From positions 12,251,351 through 12,315,350 of the forward strand of contig NC_065544.1 in the NCBI RefSeq assembly GCF_932294415.1: a stretch of 64,000 bases of DNA, in the 5' to 3' direction. Within the stretch, counting starts at the first letter, position 1, and the number at the start of each line of letters is the position of its first letter. The notes beneath the pieces are model-generated. The model was given only the letters and a program-made list of their open reading frames with translations, was not told the origin of the DNA and made no database searches. This document shows, in pieces, positions 12,219-22,883 of this stretch. The position numbers and the translations under genes are program-made. Source of the stretch: Quercus robur. Its lineage: Eukaryota; Streptophyta; Magnoliopsida; Fagales; Fagaceae.

Positions 12219-12479
12219 CTTCCTCCGTCCCATTTTATTTGTCCTATTTGAAAAGTCAAATTTTTTAAGGGAACATCATTTATTGTCTTGTCTACCTTTT
12301 AAAAATTTATAAGTTTCCAAAACTATCCTTAAATAAATTTATCAAAAAATTGAATTAGTAAATTGATAGGGGTATAATAGGAACATCAGTAAATTAATGA
12401 CTTTTATTTTTAGAAACAGGACAATATTTTGGGACATCCTAAAATGGAATAGAGGACAAACAAAGTGGGACGGAGGGAG
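12219..12479. mobile_element. Stowaway-type MITE (Tc1/mariner), 261 bp
   Basis: The left end CTTCCTCCGTCCC and the right end GGGACGGAGGGAG are inverted repeats matching the well-known plant Stowaway terminus CTCCCTCCGTCCC. The element is flanked by the dinucleotide TA on both sides (12217-12218 and 12480-12481), the Tc1/mariner target duplication. The inverted homology continues inward as CATTTTATTTGTCC against GGACAAACAAAGTG. It has no coding capacity and would have depended on a transposase elsewhere. Confidence 0.95.
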
Positions 12480-12481
12480 TA

Positions 12482-12997
12482 ACTTGTAAAATGCACGGAA
12501 AACTTAGACAAAATATTATTATTATTTCTATTTTTTGTCTTAAGATGATAGTTACTAATAGCCTTTTGTTTTATTTTATTTTATATCTAATTTGCACATT
12601 GTGGTAGTTATTAATAGCCTTTTTATTTTAATTGTGACAAGATTCTAATGGAGTATCTAAATATGAAATAGAATTGAACTCAATTAAATGATATATATTA
12701 GAATTATATGTAAAATTATGAGTTCAATTAAAACCTAAATTCTTTAACTTTTTAAATATTAAATGTCACAGAAAAATATTCATAGTCACAAATCCATGCT
12801 GTACACGGAACCTACTTGTCTATGTGTTTGGACTATTTGTAATAACTAGTTGATGCTCCATGTGATGCGTGAAAACTTTATACTTTTATTTTGAAATAAA
12901 TTCTAACTATTCTTTATGGCCTATAACACTTATCTTATGTTCAATTATAATATACGTATTATTGAGAGGAAGAAAATAAAAAGAAACAAAATTATTA

Positions 12998-13030
<33 letters not shown>

Positions 13031-13086
13031 CCTAAATGAATTTCACAATTATTTAATTATTTTGGCTAATTAAAGTGTGCAATTAT
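12482..13086. other. Intergenic, AT-rich, with an AT microsatellite
   Basis: No gene seen. It holds an (AT)n run at 13001-13028 and a CTAG-bounded motif near 12848-12880 (CTAGTTGATGCTCCATGTGA) that could be a worn Helitron 3' end on the minus strand. The ATTAT target site of the LTR element closes the interval at 13082-13086. Confidence 0.5.
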
Positions 13087-13757
13087 TGTAAGGACACGAT
13101 TCGTAACGAACCGTAACAGTGTTGGGTTCGCACGTAAAAAGGCCCAAACAATATGATTTGTAGAGCGTGGGTTTGAAAGGCTAGGCCTTGGTCACCAGGC
13201 GATGGGTTTTTCGTGATATCCATACATGGTAAAGTCATCCTCGCCCTAGGAGTCTTTCTCCTGGAGGTGGGCTGGGAGGCTCTGGTTTTTGGCCATTTTT
13301 CCCAGCCCCCTTTTTGGATTGCTTATTTTTTCTTTTATACTAGCCTGTGTTCCTTATCCTTCGTCCACATGTAGGATCGACATTCTGAGACTGATACTTG
13401 TCCCATCAGCCCATATCCAGAATGGTTGGAGGTGGTTGTAAAAGCTGGAGAGTATGGCTCTGTCAGGTGCAGAATATTGAATGGCAGTAAGGGCAGCTTT
13501 CCCTGGTCGTTATACTTTCCAGCATACCCTTTTCTATTGGTACAGATATTTTAGATTTTTTCCCAAGTTGTTTCTATACCATTTTTGCCCTTTCTTCTTA
13601 TGAGATCTCAGACATGCCGAGGACTGAATCGTCCTCGGCTGTGTCCCAAGGATATTTTGTACTTGTATTACCGATCCTGGGCTATAACCCTTCTCAACTC
13701 GGGCCTTTAGACCCCAATGAATAAATGAGTCAGGGCCACAAACTATTGGGCCCCACA
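13087..13757 (-). repeat. LTR of the LARD-like element (3' LTR in element orientation)
   Basis: A 671-bp terminal repeat matching 16673-17343 almost base for base, with ends TGT...ACA. It carries motif groups shared with the two solo LTRs further right, including the terminal GACACG block and CCGAGGAC-like wording. Confidence 0.93.
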
Positions 13758-14549
13758 ATAGCCCCTTAAAATCCTGCTGTCCGACCTCTTGGTTGGGAGA
13801 GGAGGATTTTGGTAACGGCGAGCCTTTATTACGGCTCGTTTAACTCTGTCTTTCATTAATACTGGTGTCTCTTCATCTACCCAGGAAACATACCGGACTA
13901 CGAGACATTCCTATGAATTCATTCACAATGCGTCCCCACCGTTTGATTATCCGAAACGCGCCTTTAATGGCTTACCTTTACGAGACTATTTAAATTCGAC
14001 GGTTTGTTGATGATGTGGGGAAGTGGAACGGGTACATTCTCGTTTACAGATTTTCTTGGAAATCTGGACGGATTAAATACCTTCCGCTTTACCCTTCATA
14101 TAAGAAGGAAGGCAAGAGGTTATTTCTCTTGTACAGAGACCCTTTTAATCCTTCTGAAATCTGAAACCTTTAGCTTCCTCCAGAGTTTACTTTATCCGCT
14201 AGTTGTATCTTAACTTGTGATACACTCGAGATAGGAGTAAGTAATGAAAGAACCAGACCCCTCCCAGAAACACCACATCCTTACGAAACTCAAAATGGCT
14301 CGGTCAGGGCAAGGATGGCGGAGACTCAAGGTCCTTCTTACCCTCCTTTCAGTCAAAATCCGAAGCAGGGGCTTATCACGTCAAACTTTCGGCGTGACTG
14401 AGCTGGGGTCACCCATTATCAGTACCAGCCGCTCTCTCATGAGCATAGCTAACATGGCACCAGCATGTTAAGAGTCAGGACTGACGCAGGGACTAAGTGC
14501 CCCTGCTTCTTCCTCTCTTCGTTCACTGGTGCCTCATTTTGCCTCTCTT

Positions 14550-14690
14550 TCTTCTTCTTTCCACCACCAGATCTATCCTGATGCTTTTCCTTCTTCCTCT
14601 TCTTCTCCTCCTTCTTTCTCTTCATCTCCTCTCTCTTCTTCTCCTCCTTCTTTCTCTTCATCTCCTCCCTCTTCTTCTGAAGAAGGTCCT
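14550..14690. repeat. Pyrimidine-rich imperfect repeat inside the LTR element
   Basis: Strong CTT/CTC strand asymmetry with repeated TCTTCTCCTCCTTCTTTCTC blocks. It yields serine/proline/leucine-rich open frames on one strand and lysine/glutamate-rich frames on the other. These are composition artefacts and I do not treat them as genes. Confidence 0.75.
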
Positions 14691-15000
14691 CCTCTCAATA
14701 TGGGCGCTACTGGGGCAGAGTTTGGAAGGACTTCAAAGACGAGTTTAGAAAGGCATCTGACTGTTTATTTGTCTGTATTGTTGTGGGTTTTTTTTTTTTT
14801 TATTATTGTTTTTGTAATCCACCTTCTGTATAGGCTTGTTTAAGCCCTTCTTTGTACATTGTAATACATCTTTATATTAATAAAAGTCGTTATTGCTTTA
14901 CTTCACATGTTCTATCTCTTTATTTCTGAAATGGTTACGTGGTGAATAGACATACTATCTTGTAAATCCTTTTTATTTTTACACGTTGACCGACGTCCAG

Positions 15001-15370
15001 GACCGAAATCTCAGTTAATAGAAAAATCTTACTCTGTGTTTATTGAAACTATCCGACTTAATAATACTGAATCGAACAAATGATACTTAGAGTTGAAACC
15101 CACATTAAGAAGAAAAAGACAGGATATTATGATGAGCTTATTGGGGCGGTCTGGCACAATACCGCCGACCGGAGAGCACAATACTTAGGACCGAAATCCC
15201 TTATCAAGGAAAAAGGTACTATTATGAACTTATGAGAGCTGTTCTGCACAATAATACCGACTTGAACAAATGATATTTAGGGTCAAAACTCTTGCTAAGG
15301 AAAAGATATTATCATGAATTTAATAGAGTTGTCTGGCACAATAATGCCGACCTAAAAGAAAACAACACTT
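15001..15370. repeat. Degenerate ~95-bp tandem repeat in the LTR element interior
   Basis: About four diverged copies recur every 92-96 bases, each with a GACCGAAATCC-like block, an AAGGAAAA block, a TATTATGAAC block and CTGGCACAATAATGCCGACC. The copies differ from one another far more than those of the neighbouring 80-bp array, so this array is older or less homogenised. Confidence 0.7.
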
Positions 15371-15570
15371 ACCCCAAAATAGCCGAGATGACTACTGAAT
15401 GTTCGGCGCGGTATAGGAGGTAATCATCCGAAGACATATAACCCAAAAATGAATAGCCCCTCCAGGTTGCTGAGTAATAGGGCGTTTCACCATCTTCCTT
15501 ACAACTTTCATAGCCTTAACCTTTTTCTGGTATTTGAGCCAAGGATTGAGCAACTTAAAATTTTTATTAA

Positions 15571-16425
15571 GTAGCCGACCTTTCCATAGGTTTGAGTCCG
15601 AGGAACATATGGTACCTTGGTTCTGACTAAAACTTGATTTTCCCATCCAAGTAGTTGGTTTCCCCATAGGTTTGAGTCCGAGGACCATACAATACCTTGG
15701 TTCTGTCCAAAACTCAGTTTTCTCATCCAAGTAGTTGGTTTCCCCATAGGTTTGAGTCCGAGGACCATACAATACCTTGGTTCTGTTCAAAACTCAGTTT
15801 TCTCATCTAAGTAGTTGGTTTCCCCATAGGTTTGAGTCAGGTTTGAGTCCGAGGACCATACAATACCTTGGTTCTATCCAAAACTCAGTTTTCTCATCTA
15901 AGTAGTTGGTTTCCCCATAGGTTTGAGTCCGAGGACCATACAATACCTTGGTTCTGTCCAAAACTCAGTTTTCTCATCTAAGTAGTTGGTTTCCCCATAG
16001 GTTTGAGTCCGAGGACCATACAATACCTTGGTTCTGTCCAAAACCTAGTTTTCTCATCTACGTAGTTGGTTTCCTCATAGGTTTGAGTCCGAGGACCATA
16101 CAACACCTTGGTTCTGTCCAAAACTCAATTTTCTCATCTAAGTAGTTGGTTTCCCCATGGTTCTGTCCAAAACTCAGTTTTCTCATCTAAGTAGTTGGTT
16201 TCCCTATAGGTTTGAGTCCGAGGACCATACAATACCTTGGTTCTGTCCAAAACCTAGTTTTCTCATCTAAGTAGTTGGTTTCCCCATAGGTTTGAGTTCG
16301 AGGACCATGCAATACCTTGGTTCTGTCCAAAACCTAGTTTTCTAATCTAAGTAGTTGGTTTCCCCATAGGTTTAAGTCCGAGGACCATGCAATACCTTGG
16401 TTCTGTCCAAAACCTAGTTTTCATA
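15571..16425. repeat. 80-bp tandem array, about 11 copies, in the LTR element interior
   Basis: Units start with GTAGTTGGTTTCCCCATAGG and contain GAGTCCGAGGACCATACAAT and CTTGGTTCTGTCCAAAAC. Copies begin at 15571, 15651, 15731, 15811, 15902, 15982, 16062, 16142, 16191, 16271 and 16351. Most are exactly 80 bases; one is about 91 because part of the unit is repeated, and one is about 49 because part is missing. The first copy is the most diverged. The copies are contiguous with no unique spacers, so it is not a CRISPR array. Confidence 0.95.
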
Positions 16426-16672
16426 AGTTGTCGGGGGAAATAACCCCTCAGCTATGGCATGGGACCTTGGTTTTAGGGTGATTGGCTCCTCGGCCAAGCC
16501 CCTAGAACCATCCATGCGATTGACGCTATAAAGCGTAGCCCCTAGTCAAGAATCATAGCCCCTAATGGAATCCTACGCTAGAACACTCTAATTGGCTGTT
16601 AGAAATGACAAGGGAACTGTCTCGACCTACCGTCTATGCCAACACACAAGCCTTCCCACAGACGGCGCCAAT

Positions 16673-17343
16673 TGTAAGGACACGATTCGTAACGAACCGT
16701 AACAGTGTTGGGTTCGCACGTAAAAAGGCCCAAACAATATGATTTGTAGAGCGTGGGTTTGAAAGACTAGGCCTTGGTCACCAGGCGATGAGTTTTTCGT
16801 GATATCCATACATGGTAAAGTCATCCTCGCCCTAGGAGTCTTTCTCCTAGAAGCGGGCTGGGAGGCTCTGGTTTTTGGCCATTTTTCCCAGCCCCCTTTT
16901 TGGATTGCTTATTTTTTCTTTTATACTAGCCTGTGTTCCTTATCCTTCTTCCATGTGTAGGATCGACATTCCGAGACTGATATTTGTCCCATCAGCCCAT
17001 ATCCAGAGTGGTTGGGGGTGGTTGTAAAAGCTGGAGAGTATGGCTTTGTCAGGTGCAAAGTATTGAATGGCAGTAAGGGCAGCTTTCCCTGGTCGTTATA
17101 CTTTCCAGCATACCCTTTTCTATTGGCACAGATATTTTAGATTTTTTCCCAAGTTGTTTCTATACCATTTTTGCCCTTTCTTCTTGTGAGATCTCGGACA
17201 TGCCGAGGACTGAATCGTCCTCGACTGTGTCCTAAGGCTATTTTGTACTTGTATTACCAATCCTGGGCTATAACCCTTCTCGGCTCGAGCCTTTAGACCC
17301 CAATGAATAAATGGGCCAGGGCCACAAACTATTGGGCCCCACA
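16673..17343 (-). repeat. LTR of the LARD-like element (5' LTR in element orientation)
   Basis: A 671-bp partner of 13087-13757, bounded on the outside by the ATTAT target duplication and on the inside by the primer-binding-like TTGGCGCC motif on the minus strand. Confidence 0.93.
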
Positions 17344-17348
17344 ATTAT

Positions 17349-17877
17349 CTTTTACATTCTTTGAAAGAGAGTGGACAACTAGCATATAATTTGTTGGCTT
17401 CAGGAGTCTTTTACATTAGAAATTAAAACAAAAAACAAATTGAGGGAATTATTGTTTCTATCATATAAATTGTTTATTTATTTATTTTTAGTAGATTCCA
17501 CCATATAAAAGAAGATGGTGTATAAATAATCCATTTTTGTGCAAAAATACTATCAGCGATAAGAAGAGAAAAGAGCAAATTGATGTAACACTTAATAATA
17601 AGAGTTTTATTAGGAAGATTGTTGAGAGAGTTTTTCAAAGTGTGTGTCCTATTTTATGGTGCCAATCCATCTTTTGGGGAATGTGGGAAAAAAGTTAATG
17701 TGGAAGGGTCCGGCCTAGGTCATAATATGTAAGGTAATAAGTGGGCTTGGGCTTTTCATAAGGTTTGGTTTGATTTTAATTTAATTTTGAACTATAGTCC
17801 ATCTTTTAGATAACAGTTAAAAAAAAGTTAATGTGATCTTTTAGATAACAGTAAAAAAAAAATTAATGAATAGAAGT

Positions 17878-17912
<35 letters not shown>

Positions 17913-18037
17913 AGAGAGAGAGAGATTTAATGAAAAGAAATTAAAGAGAGAAAGGGTTAACGTTAAAGAGAGAAAAAAGAAAATTGGATTTATTGTTAAA
18001 AGGGGAATAAAAAAAATAGAAATAGAAAATTGGATTT
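17349..18037. other. Intergenic with a long T run
   Basis: No gene seen. A poly-T run of about 33 bases lies at 17879-17911, followed by a short GA run. A 25-30 base motif around AAAAAAAGTTAATGTGATCTTTTAGATAACAG repeats imperfectly at 17800-17870. Confidence 0.5.
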
Positions 18038-19275
18038 ATACGTATTCTCTTCCTTTCGAAAATACTACAATTTGGTCCAAAGAATTTGCAAGACTTACTT
18101 GATCAGTTTTGCTCAAGTTCCCTAAACATTGTGGGATACCTCCTGACAAATCATTTTGGGCATGGTCCAAAATTTGAAGATTTGAAAGAAGACATATAAT
18201 TGTTGTGGTATGTCCCCATCAAACAAGTTGGATCTTAGGCTTAACCTCAATAATGATGATATGCTTTCTCCTATCCATGCTGACAAGCTTCCATAGAATT
18301 TATTCCCTGCAAGATCAGGATTTACCAGTTGTGTGCAATTCCTCAAGAAAGAAGGGAACTGCCCTTCAAGATGATTTCTTTTTTTCCAATGACAACCACT
18401 GTAGTGACCACAAAAATTGCATTGAACTGGGAAGTTTTCCAGATACGTTATTGTTTGCAACATCCAACAAATTTAAAGATTGCATTCTCCCAATGAGGAG
18501 GAAGTTCCCCTGACAAGTAATTGTTTCTCAAAACAAGATTCTGTATGATGTTTAGCATGCCAATAGAAGGGGGAATTCTACCAGTAATTAAATTGGAAGA
18601 GAGATCCAAGAATTCTAAATTGGGTAACATTTCACCAATGTTTTTGGGCATAGGTCCTCGAATTTTGTTATGGGATAGAGTCAAATAAACAATCCTTGAG
18701 TGAGAACTCCAAAAGCCTTGTGGAATGGAGTCAGGAATGCCAACATTAGAAAGGCTAAGAGAGTTAAGATCAGTTTGAGTTTGAAGCCAAGCAGGAAAGT
18801 TTGGGCCTATCAACATGTTATTTAATTGAGAAAATCTCAGTTTGAAAGGAGGAATCCTTTCATTTTTCACATATAAAACCAAGGAGTTTGTTGTGGAAAC
18901 TACAGACAAGTCTAGATGTGTTAGTCGAGTTAGATTCTGAAAATGAGTTTCAGTTAAGACACCTTCCTAATAATTGTCATGAAGATCCAAAGAAACAAGC
19001 ATTGATAGTTTTCCCATGTTTTCTGGAATAATTGTTCCATTGCGGAGAGGCCAAGTTTTTGTAGAGATGACAAATTTCCAATGAAATCTGGGATTGAACC
19101 CCAAAAAGGATTTCTCGAGAGTTCTAAAGTCTTTAAAATCTTGAGTGCTAGTCCTAAAGAGTAGGGCAATTCACCCCCAAGCCATCCATTAGAACGCAAA
19201 ACTAGCGATTCTAGGATGCTGTTGGAACATTGGGATAATCCATTTACAATCTCAGTTATCTCCCCAAAATCCTAG
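18038..19275 (-). pseudogene. Receptor-like protein (EIX-type LRR), internal fragment
   Basis: Minus-strand blocks 19199-18954, 18909-18448 and 18463-18122 encode leucine-rich repeats closely related to the copies on either side, for example FLDLSSNLITGRIPPSIGML and SLLRLSLRSNLFDGDIPQQL. Similarity begins inside the repeat region near 19275 and stops at about 18038, just after the FSKGREYV-like island segment. The signal peptide, N-terminal cap, last LRRs, transmembrane helix and tail are therefore all absent. Frames change between blocks and within the 18200 region. It is a relic with no plausible product. Beyond 19275 the sequence switches to a block shared with 24690-24870. Confidence 0.87.
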
Positions 19276-19284
19276 CGCTTTACC

Positions 19285-19460
19285 TGCATGTGCTCTTTAT
19301 CATTTTTTTTTTTTTTTTTTTTGGTGGTGTTCATGTTTTCTTTGTAACTTTTCCCCTTTCTTGTGTATTCGTTCCTTTTCTTGTGTATTCGTTCCTGAAG
19401 AAACAGAGAGAAAAATATCGATGCGTGAGTTCCCATCATTATTTTGACACTTTATGATGA
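19285..19460. repeat. Block shared with 24690-24870
   Basis: Shared wording includes ATGTGCTCTTTATC, TTCCCCTTTC, TGTATTC, TTCTTGAAGAAA-like and GTTCCCATCATTATTTTGACA, in the same order and orientation as at 24690-24870. The block contains a T run at 19302-19321 and small direct repeats (TCTTGTGTATTCGTTCC twice, then a 24-base unit around TTTATGATGACAATTTAATA twice at 19450-19500). No coding content. Confidence 0.65.
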
Positions 19461-19787
19461 CAATTTAATACTTTATGATGACAATTTAATCTTTTGTAAT
19501 GTAAAATTTATAGTGACGCTAAAATCATAGACGGTGGCAGTGTCCTTTCAGTGGCCACGATATTCACAAACCATCTTGGTGACAAATGGTTATTGAAAAA
19601 CGGACAGAAATAAAACATAAAAATATATCACTCTAAAAGTAAAGGTTGGAGCACTTAATAGTACACAACAACAGAATTATAAATTAAAAAAAAAAAAAAA
19701 ACAACAACAACAACAACAACTTCTTCGTGATTCATAAAAAATACTAGCACTAAGCAGTCCTTCCTTGTCCTGAATCTTCCTCCAACT

Positions 19788-22700
19788 TCATCTTTCTCTT
19801 GTCAAGCGGGCAACTTTGACCTTGATGAAAATATAAATCTTGTCTTTCAAATTATCAAAGGTTTGGAAGTAAGCTTGCCTCCATGATTTTTTAACAACAA
19901 GTGTGCCACAAACTCCCCAAAACCCAACAATAAAGCCAGCTACCAAGCTAATGTAGAACGTTAACGACTCAAATCCCACTTCATCATTCTTTTCTGCTCC
20001 ATTTGGTCTCGCTACAGGATCAGGTTCTTCCCCTGGGCATATTGTTGAAAGAGGAGGTCCACAGAGTAAAGAATTACCTTGGTAAATGGATGGATCATTG
20101 AGAGTTTGGAGTTGATTCCCAGATGGAATTATACCCGATAAGTTGTTGAATGATAAGTTCAAGTGACTCAAGAATGTCAAGGACGACAAGCTTTGTGGAA
20201 TTGGACCGGAAAGTTTGTTTCTTGAGAGATCAAGTGATTCCAAACTTTTTAAATTCCCAATGCTCTCAGGAATTTTTCCTGTCAAGTGATTCACAGAGAG
20301 ATTCATGTTGACCAATTTTGAGAGGCTTGTAATGTTGTCAGGAATTTCCCCTGATAGATTATTGCCTGATACGTCTATGGAATGGACAAGATAAATTGTA
20401 CTCTCATAGACATACTCTCTTCCTTTTAAAAATACTGATATCTTCTCAAAAGAACTTGCAAGACTTTGTTCATCACTTTTACTCAAGTTCCCTAAGCATT
20501 GTGGGATTCCACCTGACAAATTATTTTGTGCGAGGTCCAAGATTTGAAGACTTGAAAGAAGACAGAATTGTTGAGGAATAACCCTGTCAAATAAGTTGGA
20601 TCTCAGGCTTAACCTTAATAATGATGACAAGCTCTCTCCTATCCATGCCGGTAGTTTTCCGTAAAATTTATTTCCTGCAAGATCAAGGTTTACCAATTCT
20701 GTGCAATTCTTCAAGAAAGAAGGGAACTTTCCTTCAAGATGATTTTTTCCCAATGATAACCACTTTAGTGAACCCAAAGATTGCATTGAACTTGGAAGTT
20801 TACCAGATATGTTGTTATTTGCTACGTCCAACAAATTTAAATTTTGCAATTCCTCCCAATGAGGTGGAAGTTCTCCAGACAGGCAGTTGTTTCGCAGAAC
20901 AAGGATTTGCAAATTTTTTAGCATTCCAATAGAAGGGGGGATTGTACCATTTATAAAATTTGAAGAGAGATCCAAGTAAGATACCGAGGGCAACATTTCA
21001 CCTACGTTTTCCGGCATAGTTCCAGAAAACATATTTTCACGGAGGTTCATAATTTGCATCATTTTACTAGGAAAAAGTGGGACTTGACCATCGAAATTGT
21101 TGAAACTCAGATCTAAGTTACGTAAAAGATGATAAGATTGAAAGTGTGGTACCTGTCCTCGAATTTTGTTTTTGGAAAGAATAATATCCCAAATCCTTGA
21201 GAAGGAATTCCAAAAGCCTTGCGGAATGGTATCAGAAATGCCAACATTCCTAAGTTGAAGAGACAGAAGTTCAGTTTGAGTTTGAAGCCACGCCGGAAAG
21301 TTTGGGCCTACCAACATGCTATCAAAGATTGCAATTGACAAGTTAAAAGGAGGAACCCAATCATGTTTCACATCTAAAACCAACGACCATGTTGTTGAAT
21401 CTAAAGACATCCATAACTGACTTAATCGTGTGAGATTATGAAAATGAGCTTCAGTTAAGACACCTTCCCATTGATTATTCATAAGATCCAAAGCAGTAAG
21501 CATCGATAGTTTTCCCACACTTTTCGAAATAGTTCCATTGAACATATTTTCGAAGAGATAAAGTTCTTGTAGAGACGACATGTTTCCTATAGAATCTGGA
21601 ATTGAACCCCAAAAGGAATTAGACTCGAGGAGTAAAGTTTTCAACATCTTGAGTGCTCCCAAAGAGTACGGCAATTTACCCCCAAGCAATCTATTAGAAT
21701 CCAAAAGTAGTGATTCTAGTTTGCTGTTGGAACATTGCGACAATCCATCTACAAACTCAGTTATCTCCCCACTTATACCATTGCCCGTCAGAGCAAATGT
21801 TTGCAAGTTGCAAAGTTTGCCAAATGAGAATGGTATCTTACCAGTAATATTGCTTCTAGATAAATCCAAACTGCTCAAGTTGGTTAGATGCCCCAGACCA
21901 ACTGGTAACTGACCTTCAATATCAAAATTATTTGAAAGATCAAGCTCTCGTAAAGAGACCAAATTAGCAAATGCATTAGGAATGGCACCTCGAAGGGAAC
22001 TGGACCAAATATTTAAGTATTGAAAGGCCACTCAAGTTTGACAACCAGTAAGGTATTGATGAGTTAAACAAGTTGTAAGAGATATCAAGGAATGTAAGAG
22101 ATGTGAAGTTGATGGAGGAAATAGACTGAGGAAGAGTAACTAGTCCACAGCCACTTAGGTCTAACTCCAACAAAGAAGGAAGCATATTAACTGCCTGTAG
22201 CCAATCTGGTTTAACTTCCCCAATATTTACAAAGCTCATATTAAGGTACTTTAGAGAAGGGAGACCAACAAGCCACTGTAGACTTTTGACTTCCAATCTT
22301 CTAAGGGGAGGGTACTTTGTGAAGGGGAATGAGTCGGAATTAAGGGCAAGATATTGCAACTTTGATAGATTCCCAAGATGGGGAGGAATAACACCGGTGA
22401 ATAGTGAGAAAGAGAGATCAAGATAATTCAAACTTTCAAGGGAACCCAAGTAGTTTGGAATATTGATGCCTTCAAAATTGTTCTGGCTTAGGTCCAGATA
22501 ACTCAAATGCTTTAATTTGAGTAGAGAAGGACTTATCTTACCCCCCAAGCACGACTTCTGGTAATTTTGCCAGTCTTCGTAGCTATAGTTGCTAAACTGA
22601 ATCTGAAATCGGTTTCTGAGGTCAAGTCGACGACATGTGATGTAGTGTTGTCACATCCAACACCCATCCAGCTACAACAATCTTCGCCAACCCAAGAAGC

Positions 22701-22883
22701 GAGGCGACCTGATGGATCTGTGAGACCTTCTTTGAAGCTAAGAAGAGCATTCCTCTCCATCTGTGAGCATCTGAAAGTGAGGTTGCTGGTACATGAAGTG
22801 GGTATAATAGCTCCTAGGAAGGCAGGTCCCAGCACACACAAGAAAAGAACCCGGCTGAGGAAATGAGAAATGGAGACGAACAT
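19788..22883 (-). pseudogene. Receptor-like protein, EIX2-like, near-complete with two frame breaks
   Basis: Starts at the ATG at 22883 ([19 protein letters not shown], a signal peptide); the open frame upstream of it has no ATG. Next comes the LRR N-terminal cap with [20 protein letters not shown] and the [12 protein letters not shown] cysteine pair, then about 28-30 plant extracellular LRRs. They are interrupted by an island (VFLKGREYVYESTIYLVHSI) and followed by CGPPLSTICPG, an acidic stretch, a transmembrane helix (FYISLVAGFIVGFWGVCG) and a basic tail ending at 19788. Total is about 1030 residues, close to the roughly 1020 of tomato EIX2. One base appears lost near 22628 and one gained near 22020; everything else is in frame. 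It is either a very young pseudogene or an intact gene with assembly errors. The family perceives microbial patterns such as fungal xylanase at the cell surface and lacks its own kinase. Confidence 0.85.

Larger units (their letters stand above)
13087..17343 (-). mobile_element. LTR retrotransposon, non-autonomous (LARD-like), 4257 bp
   Basis: Two direct terminal repeats of 671 bp (13087-13757 and 16673-17343) begin TGTAAGGACACG and end GGGCCCCACA. The 5-bp sequence ATTAT flanks the whole (13082-13086 and 17344-17348). The element reads on the minus strand. Next to the repeat at 16673 that strand gives ATTGGCGCCGTCTGTGGG, a primer-binding-like site of the TGGCGCC type common in plant Gypsy elements, and a purine-rich AAGGGGCT lies beside the other repeat. 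The 2.9-kb interior shows no recognisable gag, protease, integrase or reverse transcriptase, so it looks like a complete but non-coding element. By eye the two repeats differ at about 4 percent of sites, suggesting insertion some millions of years ago. It is a fossil for annotation purposes. Confidence 0.93.

Noticed and set aside
12843-12880. CTAGTTGATGCTCCATGTGATGC-type motif as a Helitron 3' end
   Set aside because: The hairpin is imperfect and no partner 5' end was found, so it is mentioned only within the intergenic entry.
14244-14843. Three overlapping open frames in the LTR element
   Set aside because: They arise from pyrimidine-rich repeats; none resembles gag, pol or a host protein.
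15571-16425. Regular repeat array that could suggest CRISPR
   Set aside because: The 80-base units are contiguous without unique spacers, inside an LTR element in a plant genome.
20396-22866. Plus-strand open frames opposite the RLP gene
   Set aside because: They are antisense shadows of LRR coding sequence, whose codon usage leaves the complement open.
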